A stretch of 64,000 nt of DNA. Origin: Planctomycetota bacterium (lineage in GTDB: Bacteria > Planctomycetota > Phycisphaerae > Sedimentisphaerales > Anaerohalosphaeraceae). Shown piece after piece: positions 37,398-44,589 of the stretch. How positions within the stretch are numbered: position 1 is the first letter of the stretch; each line of letters opens with the position of its first letter. The notes beneath the pieces were generated by a model. It was given only the letters and a program-made list of their open reading frames with translations, had not been told where the DNA came from and searched no databases. Position numbers and translations under genes: made by a program. The stretch spans positions 62,001-126,000 of the forward strand of contig JAKPDO010000043.1 in NCBI GenBank assembly GCA_029552545.1. Direction: 5' to 3'.

Positions 37398-37877
37398 ATG
37401 GAAAGTCCCTTGTCCAAAGACGAACAGTATATGCGGATGGCCATCGACCAGGCCTATATCGCCGAAGAAAACGGCGATGTGCCGATCGGCTGTGTGATTG
37501 TGTATGAAGACCGTGTGATTGCGCGGGCCTATAATCAGCGGGAGCAGCTCAACGACCCGACGGCTCATGCGGAAATCATTGCATTGACCCAGGCGGCCGA
37601 ATACATCGGCAACTGGCGGCTGAACGGCTGTACAATTTACGTCACGCTCGAGCCGTGTCCGATGTGTGCCGGTGCTTTGGTCCTGGCCCGTCTGGACCGG
37701 CTGGTTTACGGAACGGATGACCCGAAGACCGGTGCCGTCCGCAGTCTGTACAATATTGTCCAGGACCCGCGTCTGAATCACCGTCTCGAAGTGACCTCCG
37801 GAATTTTGGCCGACGACTGCCGGGCGCAGCTGCAGGCCTTTTTCCACCGAAGAAGATTCGAGAAAGACGAAGTCTAA
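37398..37877 (+). CDS. tadA: tRNA-specific adenosine deaminase
   Basis: 159 aa. Deaminates A34 to inosine in tRNA-Arg(ACG). The zinc and catalytic residues are His57 and Glu59 (HAE) with Cys87 and Cys90 (PCPMC). The N-terminus [25 protein letters not shown] is standard. The ATG at 37398 was preferred because AAAGGCGGAG stands just before it; a TTG at 37377 overlapping the preceding gene has no ribosome site. It may be cotranscribed with the large secreted hydrolase genes although functionally unrelated. Confidence 0.95.
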   Translation: MESPLSKDEQYMRMAIDQAYIAEENGDVPIGCVIVYEDRVIARAYNQREQLNDPTAHAEIIALTQAAEYIGNWRLNGCTIYVTLEPCPMCAGALVLARLDRLVYGTDDPKTGAVRSLYNIVQDPRLNHRLEVTSGILADDCRAQLQAFFHRRRFEKDEV

Positions 37878-38040
37878 AGAAATTGTGTCAAGGGTAATAA
37901 AAAACCGTAAATCTCGCAAATTATATTGGACATAGCCTGTCTATATATATCTATTTCTGATTCCATAAGAAAGTTGGGGAAAAACTCTCCTTTCGGGACA
38001 AGTTCTCTTTAGAGAGTCAAATCGTGGACAGGAATTGTCG

Positions 38041-38583
38041 ATGCAGATAAATATGGATAATGACGTGCTCGATAAGGCAAAGAATTTTATGAGGTTAGTT
38101 TTTGCCAATGAGCGGCGAATCTATGCCTATATTTATCTTCTCATTCCTTCCCGAACAGAAGCAGAAGACATATTTCAAGAAACCTTGTCTATTATGTGGG
38201 CAAAGTATGAGCAGTTTGAGCAAGGCCGTGATTTTGGAGCATGGGGAATTGGGATTGCACACAATCTGATTCGGAATTATCGGAAGAAAAAAAGAAACAG
38301 CCCTCTTTCTTTTGAGGAAGACATTGAAGATCTCTTAGACCGGGAAGCTCGTCAGTCCATTAAATCGCTGGACAGTCGGGTGGAAGCACTTCGTCAGTGT
38401 CTAAATCAAATGAACCCGCTTGACCGCAGGATGATTCATCTTCGCTACGAGAAGAACGCATCTGTAAAGAATTTGGCAGAGATGATGAATACAACAATGA
38501 AAGCGATTTATGTCAAATTGGCTCGGGCTCACGATTGGCTTCTTCGCTGTGTTCGTCGAACCTTGGCAGAGCAGGGGAACTGA
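38041..38583 (+). CDS. ECF sigma factor, Rhodopirellula/Verrucomicrobium family
   Basis: 180 aa with sigma region 2 (AEDIFQETLSIMWAKYEQF...GIAHNLIRNYRKKK) and region 4 (LNQMNPLDRRMIHLRYEKNASVKNLAEMMNTTMKAIYVKLARAH). It resembles the extracytoplasmic sigma factors of planctomycetes and verrucomicrobia that occur beside FecR proteins. A FecR gene follows after 4 bases, which implies control by that membrane partner. ATG at 38041 with AGGAA 8 bases upstream; a TTG 6 bases earlier is the alternative. The 163-base upstream gap is AT-rich and contains an ACTCTC/GAGAGT inverted repeat, but I cannot name a promoter there. Confidence 0.9.
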   Translation: MQINMDNDVLDKAKNFMRLVFANERRIYAYIYLLIPSRTEAEDIFQETLSIMWAKYEQFEQGRDFGAWGIGIAHNLIRNYRKKKRNSPLSFEEDIEDLLDREARQSIKSLDSRVEALRQCLNQMNPLDRRMIHLRYEKNASVKNLAEMMNTTMKAIYVKLARAHDWLLRCVRRTLAEQGN

Positions 38584-38587
38584 AAAG

Positions 38588-40261
38588 ATGGGCCGTTTGC
38601 GTGAAACGCAGCTTATTTGTGAGTGGATTCTGAAGTACCGAGACGGAAATATGTCTTCCAGCGAGCTTCAGCAATTCCATTCGCTTCTTCGAAACAATCC
38701 TGAGGTGCGGCGTTATTATATTGAAATTGTAGTCATGCAGTCTATTTTTGAGGGACGGAAGTCCCCGCTGATAGAAACCCCTGCTGCGGATGAGGACCAT
38801 TCTCTAACCCTTGAGTTATGGGAAGCGTTGGCTGCTGAGGAGCGTTCGGCGGAGCCGGTTGAAATCATTCGGGCTCATGCAGAACCGGAGAAAAATGAAT
38901 TGTCGATTCGCTCCTCATCCGTCTCTAAAACGCCGAATACGTCTGCTCTTGTTGCACTTGTAACCGCTGCCGCAGCCGTACTTTTGGTGGTTTTTACGAT
39001 TCATTATTTTTCTGCTGTTCGGGAAAAAACGGCGGTTGCTGTTTTAATGGATAGTCTCGATGCCGTCTGGGGAGATTCTCTTCTCCGTGAAAAAGGAACT
39101 CCTTTTCCGATCGACTCAGAGCCCCTTTTCCTTAAAGAAGGGTACGTTCAGGTGGCTTTTCATAATGGTGCCAGCTTCACGATCCAATCTCCGGCCTCCT
39201 TTCAGTTTTTAGGGGAGGATATGTTAAAAATGAACTATGGACGTGTGTATGCGGTGGTACCGCCTTCCGCCTATGGTTTTCAAATATGCACGCAAGATTC
39301 TAAGATTATTGATTTGGGGACGGAATTTGGAATTGAACAGCGATTGAATGGGGACACGGAGGTTCATGTCCATAAAGGCAAAGTGGTGTTTGTTTCGAAA
39401 GCAGGCGGACGACAAATCAATTTGAATCTGACGGCCGGAGCGGCCCGTCGGCTGATTGCCGCTACGGGACAAACAAAAGAAGTTGAATGTCGAGGGGATT
39501 TATTTGTTCGGCATATCGACTCTTCTTTGAAATGGATATGGAAAGGGCAGCCCCTGGATCTGGCTGATGTAGTCGGCGGAGGAAGCGGTTTTGGAGGCGG
39601 CCAAATCCGCCAGGGGATTGATTTGGCATCGGGGAGGATTCAGACTTATGCCAATCAAGGATATGATATACCGGCGGCGGTTGGATTTCGTCCGGTCCGA
39701 GAAATGGCTTTTGTGGACGGGGTTTTTGTTCCAAACGGCGAGTTTGGGCCTACGGTTATCAGTTCAGAGGGGCATCAATTTCTTTTTCCCAAAACCAGTG
39801 GTGCCTATTGGTCGGATATTACCCCAAACCCCTTTATAGCCAAAAAAAATCCGCAGGGAGGCGAAGTTAAGTACGTTTCGACACTGCTTGAAATTGAAGA
39901 ATCTGCCGAAGGAAAGATTCCATCCCGTTTGCTGGTTCATCCAAATGCAGGAATCACGTTTGATTTGGATAAAATCAGACAATCTTACCCGGCATTTGAC
40001 CTGAAAACATTTCGGGCGATTTGCGGAATCCCGGCTGTTTTAGACTTTCGAAACCGTTCGGAGTTTTGGGTGTTGTTGGATGGACAGTGTGTGTTTCACG
40101 CTCAGGCGGATTATCAGAATCTTCACAGCCGTCTGATTGAGATTTCAATTTCCTCACAGAATCGTTTTTTGACGTTGGCGGCTACAGATGGCGGTGATGG
40201 AACCCATTATGACTGGTGTGTGTTCGCCCAGCCGGTTTTACATATCGAACGAACAATGTGA
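38588..40261 (+). CDS. FecR-type membrane regulator with NPCBM-like C-terminal domain
   Basis: 557 aa. A cytoplasmic part of about 120 aa (LICEWILKYRDGNMSSSELQQFHSLLRNNPEVRRYY) resembles anti-sigma N-termini. One membrane helix follows (TSALVALVTAAAAVLLVVFTIHYF). The FecR domain spans about 170-300 (FHNGASFTIQSPASFQFLGEDMLKMNYGRVYAVVPPSAYGFQI, IIDLGTEFGIEQ). The last 200 residues end in FWVLLDGQCVFHA...NRFLTLAATDGGDGTHYDW, which looks like an NPCBM carbohydrate-binding module. I infer a periplasmic sugar sensor that controls the sigma factor encoded next door. Confidence 0.8.
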   Translation: MGRLRETQLICEWILKYRDGNMSSSELQQFHSLLRNNPEVRRYYIEIVVMQSIFEGRKSPLIETPAADEDHSLTLELWEALAAEERSAEPVEIIRAHAEPEKNELSIRSSSVSKTPNTSALVALVTAAAAVLLVVFTIHYFSAVREKTAVAVLMDSLDAVWGDSLLREKGTPFPIDSEPLFLKEGYVQVAFHNGASFTIQSPASFQFLGEDMLKMNYGRVYAVVPPSAYGFQICTQDSKIIDLGTEFGIEQRLNGDTEVHVHKGKVVFVSKAGGRQINLNLTAGAARRLIAATGQTKEVECRGDLFVRHIDSSLKWIWKGQPLDLADVVGGGSGFGGGQIRQGIDLASGRIQTYANQGYDIPAAVGFRPVREMAFVDGVFVPNGEFGPTVISSEGHQFLFPKTSGAYWSDITPNPFIAKKNPQGGEVKYVSTLLEIEESAEGKIPSRLLVHPNAGITFDLDKIRQSYPAFDLKTFRAICGIPAVLDFRNRSEFWVLLDGQCVFHAQADYQNLHSRLIEISISSQNRFLTLAATDGGDGTHYDWCVFAQPVLHIERTM

Positions 40262-40315
40262 GTAGAGCCGAATCATGTCGGCCGAACATTGGAACTTTTT
40301 CTGGGAGGATTTTTT

Positions 40316-42328
40316 ATGATGAAAAGTATGGTACAATTTGTTCTGGGATTGGCTGTTTTTTCCGTGCCAGCGACAGCCGTTTTATTTGAGGATTTTGAAA
40401 CCTATAAGTTAGGAAGAGCGCAGGATACGACGAACTCGAAGTGGGTCAGCACTTCTGCTCAGGTTGTGTTGGGAGATAATCTGAGTAAAGGTCTTGATGC
40501 ACGCAGTGCTGTGCCGGTTTATGCCTCACTGGGAAGCTTTTCAATTCCCGATTCAGATGCTCAGACAACCGTCTTCTTCCGTTTTTATGTAGCAACTGGT
40601 TCAGAAAATTCCCCAATAGGAGTAACGGATAGTGCTACTCCCAGTTCTTATAGCCATATGGATGCATATGTGCAGTGTATCAGTGGAAATCTAACAGCAC
40701 GCAATGGTTCCAGTAGCCCCACGATTATATCTGGCATTCAGCCAGGCTGGTACAATGTTTGGCTGGTGATTAATAACATGGCAAATACCTATGACGTTTA
40801 TGTCAATCAAGGGCTTGCAAATGCCTCGGAGGCAGATAAGAAGGCAACGGGTTTTACATTTCGTACACCCTCAACAGACTCTATTCGGTCGTTTGCTAAT
40901 GTTTATGGTTCCGGTCATTTATTTGATGATATTTATATTACACCTGGGCTGGAGTTGTCGAATCCGCCGAAATCTGTTCCTCCATCGCCTGATACGATAG
41001 GAGGTTATTTTGTCACCCAAGGTACGGGTGCAGAATATTCAACGGTGATAAACGGGCATTTTACGCTTCCGGGAGTTGCCAGCACAGGTACAATCAATGT
41101 GCCCGGCTGGTACAGCAATCAGACAGTTTGGTCTGCGGATACGGGCACGAGGCACAATGACCACTCGGATGGGGATGGATGGTCTTTCAGTGAGAAAATC
41201 ACAGATGGGCCGATCTGGACTGTGACCCAAACCAGAATGATTCCGGGACAAAGTTATTCGTTTCTTGCTGACGTGCAGGGGCGATGGGATTGCAACAGGG
41301 TCTATCTGTCGGTTGTTATTGGAGAGGATCCGAATACCGGCTTGGGAGATCCGAATGTATCCTTGGCTACCGCGGAATATGTAATAGGCGGAAATGGGAT
41401 ATGGTACCGTGATTTATTCGTCAGTTATACGGCAACCGAAGCGGATGCCGGAAAACATATCGGGCTGAAATTGGAGGGAAGCAGTACCACCAATGTGAAT
41501 AACAGCTGGATTCGTTACGACAATATTCGGATGATTGACGGTTTGGTTGTGTCTAAGTATGGCCCAAAGAATCCACAGCCAGAGGACAAAAGTTGGGATA
41601 TAGTGCCTGGTGAAGTAACATTGACTTGGATACCAAGCAATGACCCGAATTCGAGCGGTCAGCGTCTGTATTACTATATCGGAACCGGCAATGGTTTTAA
41701 TGTTTCCGCCTATAATGCAGTCAGCCCTGTGGTTTTGCCCGTTTCAGCGAATAGTTATGCCATCGGTACCTTGACTTTTGATCAATACGTTCTCTGGCGG
41801 GTGGATACGGTAATCGATGGGGTTGTCTATACCGGCCCGACCTGGTACTTTGTGACTCAGACAGCAGATTTTCCACCAGTTGTCGAGGCGGGATACAACT
41901 ATATCACCTGGGTAGGAAACCTTCCCCAACTGCTTATGGGGATTGTGGATGATTTAGGGGAAAATGATATAGCCGATGCAGATGTGGTCTGGTCGATTGA
42001 TTCCGGTCCTGCCGGGGCTGAAGCCAGTGTGGTGAAGACGTCTTCGAATCCATTGGCACCCACAGCTCTTTTCACGAGCAATATGGCTGGTACCTATATC
42101 ATCCGGCTGACCGCAACAGACACAGGGGGAAACCAAGGTCCGCAGACTTCCTTTGATACCCTGACGGTTCGTGTTGCCTCCGATGCCTGTGCGGCACAGC
42201 AAATGGTTCAGCCTGGATATAATTCTGCCGATTTGAATCAGGATTGTATCGTGGATTTGGAGGACCTTTCTGTTGTAGCGGTTCAGTGGCTGACAGATAT
42301 CAGTTTGTCCGCATCGGTTCCTTATTAA
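40316..42328 (+). CDS. Secreted multidomain protein with dockerin-like C-terminus
   Basis: 670 aa. Signal peptide (KSMVQFVLGLAVFSVPATA). In order: a LamG/concanavalin-like domain (about 20-210, FEDFETYKLG...HLFDDIYI), a carbohydrate-binding-like jelly roll (230-415, NGHFTLPGV...WIRYDNIRMIDG), a fibronectin-III-like segment (about 430-535), a PKD-like segment (about 545-645), and a single dockerin/EF-hand-like repeat (DLNQDCIVDLEDLSVVAVQWL). No catalytic motif was seen, so it is probably a cell-surface adhesin or glycan-binding protein. GGAGG 8 bases before the ATG fixes the start. A strong terminator follows. Probably a target or partner of the adjacent sigma-FecR pair. Confidence 0.66.
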   Translation: MMKSMVQFVLGLAVFSVPATAVLFEDFETYKLGRAQDTTNSKWVSTSAQVVLGDNLSKGLDARSAVPVYASLGSFSIPDSDAQTTVFFRFYVATGSENSPIGVTDSATPSSYSHMDAYVQCISGNLTARNGSSSPTIISGIQPGWYNVWLVINNMANTYDVYVNQGLANASEADKKATGFTFRTPSTDSIRSFANVYGSGHLFDDIYITPGLELSNPPKSVPPSPDTIGGYFVTQGTGAEYSTVINGHFTLPGVASTGTINVPGWYSNQTVWSADTGTRHNDHSDGDGWSFSEKITDGPIWTVTQTRMIPGQSYSFLADVQGRWDCNRVYLSVVIGEDPNTGLGDPNVSLATAEYVIGGNGIWYRDLFVSYTATEADAGKHIGLKLEGSSTTNVNNSWIRYDNIRMIDGLVVSKYGPKNPQPEDKSWDIVPGEVTLTWIPSNDPNSSGQRLYYYIGTGNGFNVSAYNAVSPVVLPVSANSYAIGTLTFDQYVLWRVDTVIDGVVYTGPTWYFVTQTADFPPVVEAGYNYITWVGNLPQLLMGIVDDLGENDIADADVVWSIDSGPAGAEASVVKTSSNPLAPTALFTSNMAGTYIIRLTATDTGGNQGPQTSFDTLTVRVASDACAAQQMVQPGYNSADLNQDCIVDLEDLSVVAVQWLTDISLSASVPY

Positions 42329-42340
42329 GGGGTTTTACAC

Positions 42341-42385
42341 GGCAGGGCTTCTCCGGGGAAGCCCTGCCCTTTCTTGCTTTTTTCT
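42341..42385 (+). terminator. Rho-independent terminator after the dockerin-like gene
   Basis: Perfect 11-bp stem GGCAGGGCTTC (42341-42351) with GAAGCCCTGCC (42358-42368), 6-base loop, followed by the T-rich run CTTTCTTGCTTTTTT. Confidence 0.88.
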
Positions 42386-42429
42386 GCTGACTGGTTTGGA
42401 ATGAGATGGATAGGGAAAGGGAAAAGAAA

Positions 42430-43227
42430 ATGAACAAAAAAGGTTTTACCCTCATCGAGCTGCTGGTTGTGATTGCGATTATTGCTTTGCTGATAGCAGT
42501 GATTATGCCGGCACTTCGAAAGGCCCGGGAAGCAGCGAAATCCCTCTCCTGTCGAAACAACCTGAAGCAAATGACCCTTGCTTTCAGTGTTTACAGTCAG
42601 GAAAACAAAGGTCGTATGTTTCCTTTAGGGTATGGAGCGGATTATTGGTTTCGGAAAATTGCTCCTTTCTTGGGAGACCAGTATTTTCAGCAGAACCCTA
42701 CGCTGGACCGTTCCGGAGTGATGCAGATTAACATTTGCCCTTCTACGAAGATTCAGACGTCCAGGGAAAACGGAACGTTTGACACAACATGGTATTTTCA
42801 GAATGGCATTGGCAGTTATGGGTTAAATTGCTGGCTTTTGCCTGATGTCCCCGATTCAAGCGGGCGAACCTGGTACGAGAAATGGGGGGGAAATTTAGGA
42901 CAGACGGCCGGTCGTTATTTTGAACGGTATACAATGGCTCGAGCGGATGCCGGGCTCTTGGCGGATGCTTTTCGAATGGATGTCTGGCCAATGCCTGACC
43001 AGGAGATTTCCCTTCGTCTCTCTACAGAAAGATCTCAATTGAAAGAGCCGGGAGGGCTGCCGCACAATCCCAATTATTTTCTCCGCCGCTACATGGTGGA
43101 CCGCCATGGAATGGCAGTGAATGTCGGTTTTGTCGGAGGATATGTGGAAAAGGTTCATATAAAAGACCTTGGATTGGTCAGTTGGAGTAAACGAGCAACT
43201 CCCAGGGCTGATGTTGTGGTTCCCTGA
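42430..43227 (+). CDS. Pseudopilin with [10 protein letters not shown] cleavage/methylation signal
   Basis: 265 aa. Prepilin-peptidase site in [28 protein letters not shown]: cleavage after Gly, methylation of Phe, Glu at +5. The body has the planctomycete-type fold ([37 protein letters not shown]). Near the end [17 protein letters not shown] matches the processing-associated H-X9-DG motif, but with Gly in place of Asp. It is exported to the inner membrane and assembled or displayed by a type II/IV-like system. The start at 42430 is likely; an ATG at 42406 would add DREREKK. A terminator lies on each side. Confidence 0.86.
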   Translation: MNKKGFTLIELLVVIAIIALLIAVIMPALRKAREAAKSLSCRNNLKQMTLAFSVYSQENKGRMFPLGYGADYWFRKIAPFLGDQYFQQNPTLDRSGVMQINICPSTKIQTSRENGTFDTTWYFQNGIGSYGLNCWLLPDVPDSSGRTWYEKWGGNLGQTAGRYFERYTMARADAGLLADAFRMDVWPMPDQEISLRLSTERSQLKEPGGLPHNPNYFLRRYMVDRHGMAVNVGFVGGYVEKVHIKDLGLVSWSKRATPRADVVVP

Positions 43228-43262
43228 TTTTTCAAGAATAGCTTCTCCTCTCCTCTTCCCAG

Positions 43263-43296
43263 AAAGCCGCTTTTATTTTTTTAAAGCGGCTTTTTT
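43263..43296 (+). terminator. Rho-independent terminator after the pseudopilin gene
   Basis: Stem AAAGCCGCTTT (43263-43273) with AAAGCGGCTTT (43283-43293), 9-base loop, T-run. It isolates the pseudopilin gene from the tRNA-Ser gene downstream. Confidence 0.88.
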
Positions 43297-43353
43297 GTTT
43301 CAAGAGGGAATCGAAAGTTAAAAGATTTTCCTTCAAATTCTTTTCAGAAAAAG

Positions 43354-43359
43354 TATAAT
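43354..43359 (+). promoter_or_regulatory. Candidate -10 box for tRNA-Ser
   Basis: A perfect TATAAT 37 bases before the mature tRNA 5' end. No good -35 is seen at 16-18 bases (CTTCAA at 17). Confidence 0.4.
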
Positions 43360-43396
43360 TAAGTTAACAAAGAGACAAGATAGGTCTGGTATTTAT

Positions 43397-43484
43397 GGAG
43401 AGGTGTCGGAGTGGCTGATCGAGCAGCCTTGGAAAGGCTGTGTAGGGCTTGTCTCTACCGCGGGTTCGAATCCCGCCCTCTCCG
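43397..43484 (+). tRNA. tRNA-Ser (anticodon GGA)
   Basis: Class II tRNA of 88 nt. Acceptor GGAGAGG pairs with CCTCTCC (43477-43483), discriminator G at 43484. The anticodon stem CAGCC/GGCTG encloses the loop TTGGAAA (anticodon GGA). The long variable arm has GTAG/CTAC, and the T arm is GCGGG-TTCGAAT-CCCGC. CCA is not encoded. There is no terminator directly after it; a structured element carrying a copy of the tRNA 3' end follows. Confidence 0.97.
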
Positions 43485-43487
43485 GTT
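43467..43487 (+). repeat. Direct repeat copy 1 (tRNA-Ser 3' end), att-like
   Basis: 21-bp sequence starting CGAATCCCGCC and ending CTCTCCGGTT. It covers the T-loop, T-stem and acceptor 3' strand of tRNA-Ser plus 3 bases beyond. An identical copy lies exactly 158 bp downstream. A repeat of a tRNA 3' end is what site-specific integration leaves. Confidence 0.85.
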
Positions 43488-43555
43488 TGCCGGGTGGTTG
43501 ACATAGGGGAAAAGGGTCTGTGTTCTCGACAGCGGAATTGTCCTTGTTTTTCCCC

Positions 43556-43636
43556 GGGCGGGATGAGAACCCGCAGGACGCAGATGCGTCATCAAGCGGG
43601 TTCGACACCGAAGGAGCCGCGAAGCGAATCCCGCCC
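43556..43636 (+). ncRNA. Nested-stem structured sequence downstream of tRNA-Ser
   Basis: Perfect outer stem GGGCGGGAT (43556-43564) with ATCCCGCCC (43628-43636). Inside it is a perfect 8-bp stem GAACCCGC (43567-43574) with GCGGGTTC (43596-43603). Within that is a hairpin GACGC (43577-43581) with GCGTC (43586-43590). A small CGC-GAA-GCG hairpin (43618-43626) lies between the second and outer right arms. This much perfect pairing in 81 bases suggests selection for an RNA fold or a folded single-stranded DNA recombination site. The class is not recognised. Confidence 0.5.
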
Positions 43637-43645
43637 TCTCCGGTT
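43625..43645 (+). repeat. Direct repeat copy 2 of the tRNA-Ser 3' end
   Basis: Identical over 21 bp to 43467-43487. Its central bases form the right arm of the outer stem of the structured element. Confidence 0.85.
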
Positions 43646-43674
43646 ATCGTTTTCTTCTGAAAAGAGGTCAGCTT

Positions 43675-44589
43675 ATGTCTTTCTGTTATTCTGTTCTACT
43701 GCCGCTTGGGTTGCTTTTTTCCCTCGGAACGGCCGGCTCTTCTTCTGCCCCTTCCGACAAGAAGGCCGGGCCGGTTTATCGGGATTTGGCTTACGTGGCC
43801 GGCGGGCACGAACGGCAGAAGCTGGATTTGTATCTGCCTGCCGAAGGAGAGAATTTTCCCCTGATTGTCTATATTCACGGCGGGGCCTTTCTGGCGGGCA
43901 GTAAGGAACAGGGGGTTCCGCTGGAGTATGTCAGGGACGGTTATGCCGTTGCGTCCATCAATTATCGACTCAGTCAGCACGCCAAATTCCCGGCCCAGGT
44001 TGAGGACTGCAAGGCGGCGGTCCGCTGGCTTCGATGCCATGCAGGGGATTACCGGATTGACCCCAATCATATCGCCGCCTGGGGGCCTTCGGCCGGAGGG
44101 TATCTGGCGGCTATGCTGGGCGTAACCGGCGATACGAAAGAGTTTGACAAGGGGGAGCATCTCGAGTTTTCCAGTGCGGTGCAGGCCGTTGTCGATTATT
44201 TCGGGCCGACGGATTTTTTGCAGATGGATACTCACCGCTTGCCGGATGGAATGGTTCACAATTCGCCGGATTCTCCGGAGTCCCGGTTAATCGGCGGGCC
44301 GATACAGGAAAATAAGGACAGGGTTTTAAAGGCCAATCCAATTACCTATGTTTCCCAAAACGATCCTCCCTTTTTGATAATCCACGGTGACCAGGACCCG
44401 CTGGTGCCTCATCATCAGAGCATTCTGCTGGATGAGGCCCTTCGAAAAGCGGGGGTGCCGGTGATTTTCTATACCGTCAAAGGGGGCAGGCACGGCAATT
44501 TTCGCGACCCCAACGTTCCGCGGCTGACCCGAGAATTCCTTGAAAAGAACCTGAAGGGGAAATCTGCTGCCTCTGATAAGCCGAAATGA
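43675..44589 (+). CDS. Secreted alpha/beta hydrolase esterase (BD-FAE/CE10-like)
   Basis: 304 aa with signal peptide (YSVLLPLGLLFSLGTAGSSSA). Oxyanion motif IVYIHGGAF, nucleophile in WGPSAGGYLAAM, acid in HGDQDPLVP and His in KGGRHGNF complete a hormone-sensitive-lipase-like triad. Related secreted enzymes remove acyl or aryl groups from polysaccharides. It overlaps the GH78 gene by 4 bases, suggesting deacylation of a rhamnose-containing glycan before hydrolysis. AGAGG before the ATG supports this start. Confidence 0.83.
   Translation: MSFCYSVLLPLGLLFSLGTAGSSSAPSDKKAGPVYRDLAYVAGGHERQKLDLYLPAEGENFPLIVYIHGGAFLAGSKEQGVPLEYVRDGYAVASINYRLSQHAKFPAQVEDCKAAVRWLRCHAGDYRIDPNHIAAWGPSAGGYLAAMLGVTGDTKEFDKGEHLEFSSAVQAVVDYFGPTDFLQMDTHRLPDGMVHNSPDSPESRLIGGPIQENKDRVLKANPITYVSQNDPPFLIIHGDQDPLVPHHQSILLDEALRKAGVPVIFYTVKGGRHGNFRDPNVPRLTREFLEKNLKGKSAASDKPK

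Larger units (their letters stand above)
43488..43645 (+). mobile_element. 158-bp element bounded by tRNA-Ser 3'-end repeats (putative small integrated element)
   Basis: The segment between and including the second repeat copy. It has no convincing gene: a reading frame through it gives an Arg-rich peptide (MRTRRTQMRHQAG) that looks like translated non-coding sequence. Its right half is highly structured (see the next entry). At 43596-43605 it also carries GCGGGTTCGA, the 5' side of the same T arm, so its right end reads like a T arm with about 20 extra bases inserted in the loop. A remnant of an integrated element, a non-autonomous mobile unit or a partial tRNA duplication would each fit. 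No integrase is nearby. Confidence 0.45.

Noticed and set aside
43449-43904. Plus-strand frame through the tRNA-Ser 3' half and the structured element
   Set aside because: It begins inside a tRNA and runs through perfect inverted repeats into another frame of the esterase gene, so it is not a real protein.
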